A stretch of 64,000 bases of DNA from Tranquillimonas alkanivorans (lineage in GTDB: Bacteria > Pseudomonadota > Alphaproteobacteria > Rhodobacterales > Rhodobacteraceae), in assembly GCF_900115595.1 (NCBI RefSeq), contig NZ_FOXA01000001.1:558001-622000 (forward strand). Direction: 5' to 3'. A program made the position numbers and the translations under genes. Position 1 is the first letter of the stretch. Every line of letters starts with the position of its first letter. Below, in pieces: positions 57,840 through 64,000 of the stretch. Under the pieces are notes generated by a model. That model was not told the DNA's origin. It was given only the letters and a program-made list of their open reading frames with translations, and ran no database searches.

Positions 57840-59057
57840 ATGTCCGCACCCAAGAAAGTCGTTCTTGCCTATTCCGGCGGGCTCGACACCTCGATCATCC
57901 TGAAGTGGCTTCAGACCGAGTACGGCTGCGAGGTCGTCACCTTCACCGCCGATCTCGGTCAGGGCGAAGAGCTCGAGCCGGCGCGCAAGAAGGCCGAGAT
58001 GATGGGTGCGACCGACATCTACATCGAGGACCTGCGCGAAGAGTTCGTGCGCGACTTCGTGTTCCCGATGTTCCGGGCCAACGCGCTTTACGAGGGGCTG
58101 TACCTTCTGGGCACCTCGATCGCGCGTCCGCTGATTTCGAAGCGGCTGGTCGAGATCGCGGCCGAGACCGGCGCGGACGCCGTGGCGCACGGCGCGACCG
58201 GCAAGGGGAACGACCAGGTGCGGTTCGAACTGGCGGCCTATGCGCTGAACCCGGACATCAAGGTGATCGCGCCGTGGCGCGAGTGGGACCTGACCAGCCG
58301 GACGAAGCTCATCGACTTCGCCGAGAAGAACCAGATCCCGATCGCCAAGGACAAGCGGGGCGAAGCCCCCTTCTCGGTTGATGCGAACCTTCTTCACACA
58401 TCCTCCGAGGGCAAGGTACTGGAGGACCCGGCCGAGGAAGCACCGGACTACGTCTACCAGCGGACCGAGCATCCCGAGAACGCGCCCGACAGCGCCGAGT
58501 ACGTCGAGATCGGGTTCGAGAAGGGCGACGCCGTCTCGATCAACGGCGAGGCGCTTTCGCCCGCGGCGCTGCTGACCAAGCTGAACGAGCTGGGCGGCAA
58601 GCACGGTGTCGGCCGGCTGGATCTGGTCGAGGGCCGCTTCGTCGGCATGAAGTCCCGCGGCATCTACGAGACGCCGGGCGGTACGATCCTGCTGGAAGCG
58701 CACCGGGGGATCGAGCAGATCACGCTCGACCGGGGCGCGGCGCACCTGAAGGACGAGCTGATGCCGCGCTACGCCGAGCTGATCTATAACGGCTTCTGGT
58801 TCTCACCCGAGCGCGAGATGCTGCAAGCCGCCATAGATCGCAGCCAGGAACACGTGACCGGCACGGTTCGCGTAAAGCTTTACAAGGGTTCGGTCCGGAC
58901 AGTGGGCCGCTGGTCGGATCACTCGCTTTATTCCGAGGCGCACGTGACGTTCGAGGACGACGCCGGCGCTTACGATCAGAAGGATGCGGCCGGCTTCATC
59001 CAGCTCAACGCCCTGCGCCTGAAGCTGCTGGCCGCGCGCAAGCGTCGGCTGGGCTGA
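57840..59057 (+). CDS. argG: Argininosuccinate synthase
   Basis: 405 aa, joins citrulline and aspartate using ATP in arginine synthesis. N-terminus [20 protein letters not shown] has the P-loop-type ATP motif; [20 protein letters not shown] and [20 protein letters not shown] are hallmark segments. The frame upstream of 57840 is a shadow of ilvA. A hairpin with a TTCTT tail follows. Confidence 0.96.
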   Translation: MSAPKKVVLAYSGGLDTSIILKWLQTEYGCEVVTFTADLGQGEELEPARKKAEMMGATDIYIEDLREEFVRDFVFPMFRANALYEGLYLLGTSIARPLISKRLVEIAAETGADAVAHGATGKGNDQVRFELAAYALNPDIKVIAPWREWDLTSRTKLIDFAEKNQIPIAKDKRGEAPFSVDANLLHTSSEGKVLEDPAEEAPDYVYQRTEHPENAPDSAEYVEIGFEKGDAVSINGEALSPAALLTKLNELGGKHGVGRLDLVEGRFVGMKSRGIYETPGGTILLEAHRGIEQITLDRGAAHLKDELMPRYAELIYNGFWFSPEREMLQAAIDRSQEHVTGTVRVKLYKGSVRTVGRWSDHSLYSEAHVTFEDDAGAYDQKDAAGFIQLNALRLKLLAARKRRLG

Positions 59058-59063
59058 GCTATT

Positions 59064-59096
59064 GCCGCCTGCGGACACGTCTGCGGGCGGCTTCTT
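59064..59096 (+). terminator. Hairpin after argG
   Basis: GCCGCCTGCGGA / TCTGCGGGCGGC with two G-T pairs and a 4-base loop, followed by TTCTT, seven bases after the argG stop. Likely Rho-independent terminator. Confidence 0.65.
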
Positions 59097-59192
59097 CCGT
59101 GAAACAAGGGTGACACCTGCGTGAGATCACGCGCGGGTGAATTGCCGCGTCGGCTCTCACGCCTCACGTTGAGTGCAAACGGAGGAGCCGAC

Positions 59193-59852
59193 ATGAAGAC
59201 ATTCGCCAAGTCTCTGCGACCACTCGCCCTTTCCGCGGCCATCGTCGCGGGTTTCGCGGCGCAGACCGGCATCGCACGCGCCGCGCCACTGGAAACCCTC
59301 ACCGTCGCTGGCGGCTGTTTCTGGTGCGTCGAGGCCGACTTCGAAAAGGTACAGGGCGTCGAGGAAGCCATTTCGGGCTATACCGGCGGCCGGACCGAGA
59401 ACCCGACCTACAAGGAAGTATCTCGCGGCGGGACCGGCCACTACGAGGCGGTCGAGATCAAGTACGACCCTGACGTGGTGAGCTATGCCCAGCTTCTGGA
59501 CCTGTTCTTCCGATCCATCGACCCGCTCGACGCGGGCGGGCAGTTTTGCGATCGTGGTGAAAGCTACCGCACTGCCATCTTCGTCGAGAACGAGGAAGAG
59601 CGCCGGCTGGCCGAGGAAGCCAAGGCTACGGCCGAGGCGGAGCTGGGCCAGGAGGTTGTGACGCCAATCCTCGACGCGCAGGAATTCTACGTCGCCGAGG
59701 AGTATCACCAGGATTACTACAAGAGCGACGACAAGGTGATCACCCGCTTCGGCTGGATCGACAAGCAGGACGCCTATGACAGATACCGCGAAGGCTGCCG
59801 CCGGGACGAGCGAATCATCGAGCTCTGGGGCCCCGAGGCACCTTTCGTCTGA
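59193..59852 (+). CDS. msrA: Peptide methionine sulfoxide reductase MsrA, exported form
   Basis: 219 aa from the ATG at 59193 (GGAGGA upstream). A signal peptide (MKTFAKSLRPLALSAAIVAG ... IARAAP) precedes the MsrA domain with the catalytic Cys in LTVAGGCFWCVEADFEKVQG, GYTGGRTENPTYKEVSRG and FCDRGESYRTAIF; C-terminal YREGCRRDERI supplies the resolving Cys. So the reductase acts outside the cytoplasm, where it would repair oxidised periplasmic proteins. The cytoplasmic type lacks such a leader. Confidence 0.92.
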   Translation: MKTFAKSLRPLALSAAIVAGFAAQTGIARAAPLETLTVAGGCFWCVEADFEKVQGVEEAISGYTGGRTENPTYKEVSRGGTGHYEAVEIKYDPDVVSYAQLLDLFFRSIDPLDAGGQFCDRGESYRTAIFVENEEERRLAEEAKATAEAELGQEVVTPILDAQEFYVAEEYHQDYYKSDDKVITRFGWIDKQDAYDRYREGCRRDERIIELWGPEAPFV

Positions 59853-59857
59853 CGTTA

Positions 59858-59882
59858 GGTGAGGCGGCGAGCCCGCCTCACC
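59858..59882. terminator. Bidirectional terminator between msrA and maeB
   Basis: Perfect 10-bp stem GGTGAGGCGG / CCGCCTCACC with a 5-base loop, between the convergent genes and overlapping the maeB stop. Symmetric, so it may stop both. Confidence 0.65.
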
Positions 59883-62133
59883 CCATCTTCGACGCGGCGA
59901 TGGCGGCCATGTTCAGGATGTCGTTCACCTTGCTGCCGATCGAGCAGACCTGGATCGGGCTCTTCACGCCGGTCAGGATCGGGCCGATCACCGTCGCGCC
60001 GCCCATTTCCTGCATCAGCTTGACCGAGATCGAGGCCGAGTGCCGCGCCGGGACGACCAGCACGTTGGCAGGGCCGCTCAGGCGGCAGAACGGATAGTGC
60101 GCCATCGCGTCGGCGTTCAGCGCGACGTCGACCGTCATCTCGCCCTCGTACTCGAAATCGACGCCGCGCTCGTCCAGAACAGCCGGCGCGCGGTGCATCT
60201 TCTCGGCCCGCTCGCTGACCGGATAGCCGAAGGTCGAGAAGCTCACGAATGCTACGCGAGGCTCCAATCCCAGGCCACGCGCGACCTCGGCCCCCCGCTC
60301 GGCGATGTTGGCGAGGTCGGTCTCGTCAGGCCATTCGTGGACGAGCGTGTCGGCCACCAGGACGATGCGCCCCTTGTGCAGAAGCGCCGTAATGCCGACC
60401 GCGCCATGCTCGGCCCGCGCGTCGAAGACGTGGTTGATAAGGTCGAGGATGTGGCCGGACTTCCGCGTTGCCCCCGTCACCAACCCGTCGCCGTGCCCGT
60501 GCGCCAGCATCAGGGCCGAAAACACGTGCCGATCGCGCGCGGCCAGCCGGTGCACGTCCTGCATGTCGTAACCCTTGCGCTGAAGCCGCTCGTACAGGAA
60601 CGCCTTGTAGGTCTCGAGATGCGTGGTGTTCGCGGCGTTCACCACCTCGATCTCGCGCACCGCGTCGGCCAAGCCCTCGGCCTCGAGCTTTGCCTTCACG
60701 TCGGCCTCGCGTCCGACGACCAGCGCCTTGCCGAAGCCCGACCGCTGATAGGAGACGGCGGCGCGCAGCACCCGCACGTCGTCGCCCTCAGCGAAGATCA
60801 TGCGGGATTGGGCGGCACGGGCACGGGTATAGATGCCCTGAAGGATCGAGGCCGTCGGGTCCATCCGCGCTTTCAGGCTAAGCTCGTACCGCTCCATGTC
60901 GATGATCGGCCGACGCGCCACACCGGTGTCCATTCCAGCTTTTGCCACGGCGGGCGGGATGCGGTGGATGAGCCGGGGGTCGAACGGGGTCGGGATGATG
61001 TAGTCCCGCCCGAAGGTCAGCTTGCGGCCGTAGGCCATCGCCACCTCGTCCGGCACATCCTCGCGCGCGAGTGCAGCCAAAGCATCGGCGCAGGCGATCT
61101 TCATCTCGTCGTTGATCGCCCGGGCGTGGACGTCGAGCGCCCCGCGGAACAGGTAGGGAAAGCCCAAGACGTTGTTCACCTGGTTCGGGTAGTCCGAGCG
61201 GCCGGTCGCAACGATGGCGTCGGGCCGCACCTCCTGCGCCTCTTCCGGCGTGATCTCGGGGTCCGGGTTCGCCATGGCGAAGATCACCGGCTTGTCGGCC
61301 ATGCTGACGACCATTTCCTGCGTGACCGCACCCTTCGCGCTCACGCCCAGGAACACGTCCGCCCCCTTCATCGCCTCTTCCAGCGTCCGCAGGTCGGTCT
61401 TCACGGCGTGGGCGGACTTCCACTGGTTCATGCCCTCGGTGCGGCCCTGATAGATCACGCCCTTGGTGTCGCAGACGATGCAGTTCTCATGCCGGGCACC
61501 CATGGACTTGAGCAGCTCGATACAGGCAATGCCGGCGGCCCCTGCCCCGTTCAGGACGATCTTCACGTCCTCGATTTTCTTCCCCGACAGGTGCAGCGCG
61601 TTAATCAGGCCCGCGGCGCAGATCACCGCCGTACCGTGCTGGTCGTCGTGGAAGACGGGGATGTCGCATTCTTCCTTCAGGCGCTGCTCAATGATGAAGC
61701 ACTCGGGCGCCTTGATGTCTTCGAGGTTGATGCCCCCAAAGGTCGGCGCCATCAGCTTCACCGCCTGGCAGAAGGCGTCCGGATCCTCGGTGTCCAGCTC
61801 GATGTCGATCGAGTTCACGTCGGCGAAGCGCTTGAAGAGCACCGCCTTGCCCTCCATCACCGGCTTCGAGCCGAGCGCGCCGAGGTTGCCGAGCCCCAGC
61901 ACCGCCGTGCCGTTCGAGATGACGGCCACGAGGTTGCCCTTGGTCGTGTAGTCGTAGGCAAGTTCGGGATCGGCGGCGATGCGTTCGCAGGGAACTGCGA
62001 CACCGGGGGAATAGGCGAGGCTCAGGTCGCGCTGCGTGGTCATCGGCACGGTCGCCTGAACCTCCAGCTTGCCCGGCATCGGCTCCATGTGGAAGGTCAG
62101 AGCCTCTTCCGGCGTGAACCTGTTCTTGCGCAT
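59878..62133 (-). CDS. maeB: NADP-dependent malic enzyme with C-terminal PTA-like domain
   Basis: 751-aa two-domain enzyme. Malic enzyme (residues about 1-430): LSLAYSPGVAVPCERIAADP, VFHDDQHGTAVICAAGLINA and NAD(P)-binding VLNGAGAAGIACIELLKSMG. C-terminal region resembles phosphotransacetylase (residues about 430-750; MIFAEGDDVRVLRAAVSYQR, MLAHGHGDGLVTGATRKSGH) and is usually regulatory. Decarboxylates malate to pyruvate with NADPH. ATG at 62133; divergent from mutS. Confidence 0.95.
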   Translation of the reverse strand: MRKNRFTPEEALTFHMEPMPGKLEVQATVPMTTQRDLSLAYSPGVAVPCERIAADPELAYDYTTKGNLVAVISNGTAVLGLGNLGALGSKPVMEGKAVLFKRFADVNSIDIELDTEDPDAFCQAVKLMAPTFGGINLEDIKAPECFIIEQRLKEECDIPVFHDDQHGTAVICAAGLINALHLSGKKIEDVKIVLNGAGAAGIACIELLKSMGARHENCIVCDTKGVIYQGRTEGMNQWKSAHAVKTDLRTLEEAMKGADVFLGVSAKGAVTQEMVVSMADKPVIFAMANPDPEITPEEAQEVRPDAIVATGRSDYPNQVNNVLGFPYLFRGALDVHARAINDEMKIACADALAALAREDVPDEVAMAYGRKLTFGRDYIIPTPFDPRLIHRIPPAVAKAGMDTGVARRPIIDMERYELSLKARMDPTASILQGIYTRARAAQSRMIFAEGDDVRVLRAAVSYQRSGFGKALVVGREADVKAKLEAEGLADAVREIEVVNAANTTHLETYKAFLYERLQRKGYDMQDVHRLAARDRHVFSALMLAHGHGDGLVTGATRKSGHILDLINHVFDARAEHGAVGITALLHKGRIVLVADTLVHEWPDETDLANIAERGAEVARGLGLEPRVAFVSFSTFGYPVSERAEKMHRAPAVLDERGVDFEYEGEMTVDVALNADAMAHYPFCRLSGPANVLVVPARHSASISVKLMQEMGGATVIGPILTGVKSPIQVCSIGSKVNDILNMAAIAASKMG

Positions 62134-62262
62134 GTCGATCTCCCGTCCCCGTCAGCCCATGATGCATAACGTCCGCGTTGGCCCGACGGCAATGGCGGGT
62201 TTCGCCCTTTCGCCGGCGCGGCCGGGTTTGTAGTTTGGCGCAGGGCTCGAGCAGGGGGCGAA

Positions 62263-64000
62263 ATGACCGTCGCGAAATCCGCCGTGACGCCGATGATGGC
62301 GCAGTATCTGGAGATCAAGCAGGGCTACCCAAACGCCCTTCTGTTCTACCGGATGGGCGACTTCTACGAGATGTTCTTCGACGACGCCGTGGCCGCGGCC
62401 GAGGCGCTGGACATCGCGCTGACCAAGCGCGGCAAGCATCTGGGCGACGAGATCCCGATGTGCGGTGTACCGGTGCACTCCGCCGACGGCTACCTGCTGA
62501 CGCTGATCCGCAAGGGCTTCCGCGTTGCCGTGTGCGAGCAGCTGGAGGACCCGGCAGAGGCGAAGAAGCGCGGCTCTAAATCGGTCGTGAAGCGTGACGT
62601 CGTGCGATTGGTCACCCCCGGCACCCTGACCGAGGATGCGCTGCTCGAAGCGCGGCGGCACAACTTCCTCGTCGCCTGGGCCGAGGTTCGGGACGAGGCA
62701 GCTCTAGCGTGGGTCGACATCTCGACAGGCGAGTTCCGCGTGATGGGCTGCGCACCGGTGCGGCTGGGTCCGGAACTGGCCCGGCTCGCCCCCCGCGAGG
62801 TGATCGTTTCCGAGGCGAAAGAGGCTGATCTCGCCGGAGTCGTGACGGAAATGGGCGCGTCGATCACGCCCCTGTCGCGCGCCAGCTTCGACAGCACCGC
62901 GGGACAGGACCGGTTGCAGTCTCTGTTCCGCGTCGGTTCGCTCGACGCCTTCGGCGCGTTCGGAAGGGCCGAAGTTTCGGCGATGGCGGCCATCGTCGCG
63001 TATCTGGAGATCACGCAGAGGGGCAAGCTGCCCCTCCTCCGCCCGCCGGTGCGCGAGGCGGCCGATCGGGTGGTGCAGATCGACGCCGCCACGCGCCGCA
63101 ACCTGGAACTGACGCGCAGCCTTTCGGGCGGGCGCGACGGCTCTCTGCTCGGTGCCATCGACCGCACCGTGACAGCACCGGGCGCACGTCTGCTGGAACG
63201 GCGGCTGACCAGCCCGTCGCGGGACCTCGAAACCGTCCGAGCGCGGCTCGACGCGGTGTCGGTGCTGATCGAGGATCAGGCATTGACCGAAGAACTGAGA
63301 GAGGCCCTGCGCAAGGCCCCCGACATGGACCGCGCGCTGTCCCGTCTGGCTTTGGAACGCGGCGGGCCGCGTGATCTGACGGCCATCCGAAACGGTCTGG
63401 AACAAGGACAGGCGTTGGTCGAGCGGATGGAAGGAGAGACCCTGCCGCCGGTCCTGAGCGAGGCCACAGGAAGCCTTGGCGGTCATCTGGACCTGCTCGA
63501 CGTGCTGGATCAGGCACTGGTGGCGGAGCCGCCGCTTCTGGCCCGGGACGGCGGCTTCATCGCGCCGGGCTATGACGAGGAACTGGACGAGGCGCGCTCC
63601 CTTCGCGACGAGGGCCGCGGCGTGATCGCCGGCATGCAGGCGCAGTATTGCGAGCAGACCAGCATCGGGTCGCTCAAGATCAAGCACAACAACGTGCTGG
63701 GCTACTTCGTCGAGACAACGTCAACGCATGCCGACAAGATGATGTCGCCGCCACTGAACGAGACGTTCATCCACCGGCAGACCACCGCCAACGCGGTGCG
63801 CTTCACGACAGTGGAGCTGAACGAATTGGAAACCAAGATCATCAACGCCGGCAGCCGTGCGCTGGAGATCGAGAAACGGCTGTTCGAGGACCTGCGCACC
63901 CGCATCCTCGACTGTGCCGACCGCGTCGGCGACGCTGCACGTGCGCTGGCCGAGATTGACCTTGCCGCCGCCCTCGCCGTCATCGCGCGCGACGAAGGCT
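62263..64000 (+). CDS. mutS: DNA mismatch repair protein MutS (3' partial)
   Basis: The frame opens at the ATG 62263 (MTVAKSAVTPMMAQYLEIKQ) and stays open to the window end, about 579 codons of a protein usually near 880. Mismatch-recognition domain: LLFYRMGDFYEMFFDDAVAA contains the F-x-E DNA-contact motif, followed by EIPMCGVPVHSADGYL and VCEQLEDP. The connector, core and clamp regions are seen (LELTRSLSGGRDGSLLGAID, SLKIKHNNVLGYFVETTS). The ATPase domain lies beyond the window. Divergent from maeB over 129 bases, where I see no clear promoter motif. Confidence 0.95.
   Translation, partial: MTVAKSAVTPMMAQYLEIKQGYPNALLFYRMGDFYEMFFDDAVAAAEALDIALTKRGKHLGDEIPMCGVPVHSADGYLLTLIRKGFRVAVCEQLEDPAEAKKRGSKSVVKRDVVRLVTPGTLTEDALLEARRHNFLVAWAEVRDEAALAWVDISTGEFRVMGCAPVRLGPELARLAPREVIVSEAKEADLAGVVTEMGASITPLSRASFDSTAGQDRLQSLFRVGSLDAFGAFGRAEVSAMAAIVAYLEITQRGKLPLLRPPVREAADRVVQIDAATRRNLELTRSLSGGRDGSLLGAIDRTVTAPGARLLERRLTSPSRDLETVRARLDAVSVLIEDQALTEELREALRKAPDMDRALSRLALERGGPRDLTAIRNGLEQGQALVERMEGETLPPVLSEATGSLGGHLDLLDVLDQALVAEPPLLARDGGFIAPGYDEELDEARSLRDEGRGVIAGMQAQYCEQTSIGSLKIKHNNVLGYFVETTSTHADKMMSPPLNETFIHRQTTANAVRFTTVELNELETKIINAGSRALEIEKRLFEDLRTRILDCADRVGDAARALAEIDLAAALAVIARDEG

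Noticed and set aside
59900-62169. 709-codon plus-strand frame opposite maeB
   Set aside because: Antisense shadow rich in His/Arg/Val; maeB is unambiguous.

Overview
This 64 kb, very GC-rich window is a photosynthesis gene cluster (PGC) plus a housekeeping flank from an aerobic anoxygenic phototroph. Gene content and order (bchFNBHLM-lhaA-puhABC, crtEF-bchCXYZ-pufQBALM, the ppaA/ppsR pair, ALA synthase of the HemA/ALAS type) point to the Rhodobacteraceae. The only Mg-protoporphyrin cyclase present is the O2-dependent AcsF with its small partner BciE; bchE and bchJ do not appear. The puf operon ends in pufX, not the cytochrome gene pufC.

Layout. 1-3559 (+): bchI (5' partial), bchD, bchO. 3575-19582 (-): a c-type cytochrome, hemA, puhE, acsF, bciE, puhC, puhB, puhA, lhaA, bchM, bchL, bchH, bchB, bchN, bchF. 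19583-19874: divergent control region with two PpsR-type palindromes. 19875-28919 (+): ppaA, ppsR, a cardiolipin synthase and an EEP-family hydrolase (unusual passengers), bchG, a PucC-type transporter, bchP, idi, an L,D-transpeptidase. 28934-38951 (-): pufX, pufM, pufL, pufA, pufB, pufQ, bchZ, bchY, bchX, bchC, crtF, crtE. 39025-41420 (+): crtD and crtC, diverging from crtE over another PpsR-type site. Together these encode Mg insertion, methylation, ring E closure, dark protochlorophyllide reduction, chlorin reduction, phytylation, the reaction centre-LH1 core, its assembly factors, and carotenoid end-group chemistry. crtI, crtB and crtA are not in the window and probably lie upstream of bchI.

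41411-64000 is an ordinary chromosomal flank: marR/nitrilase/grxC/comF operon, methyltransferase, hemH, a tiny secreted protein, two more L,D-transpeptidases around a CAP lipoprotein, a bacterial voltage-gated sodium channel, an RNA methyltransferase, an ABC exporter, tandem LysE exporters, cca, two NUDIX genes, hslO, ilvA, argG, msrA, maeB and mutS (3' partial).

Most interesting non-genic signal: a dispersed structured element (core CATCTTCGGTCC, then GAAATATCC, then two GC hairpins) in four places in the PGC. In two copies the first hairpin keeps a GCA loop while its stem changes by compensatory substitution. One copy is read in frame inside BchB, and one forms a likely N-terminal extension of BchY. 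A second oddity is that crtC has no usable ATG/GTG/TTG start in its frame; an ATG stands exactly one base out of frame at the expected position.

No stretch longer than 300 bases lacks a gene. No rRNA, convincing tRNA, CRISPR array, insertion sequence or integrase was seen.
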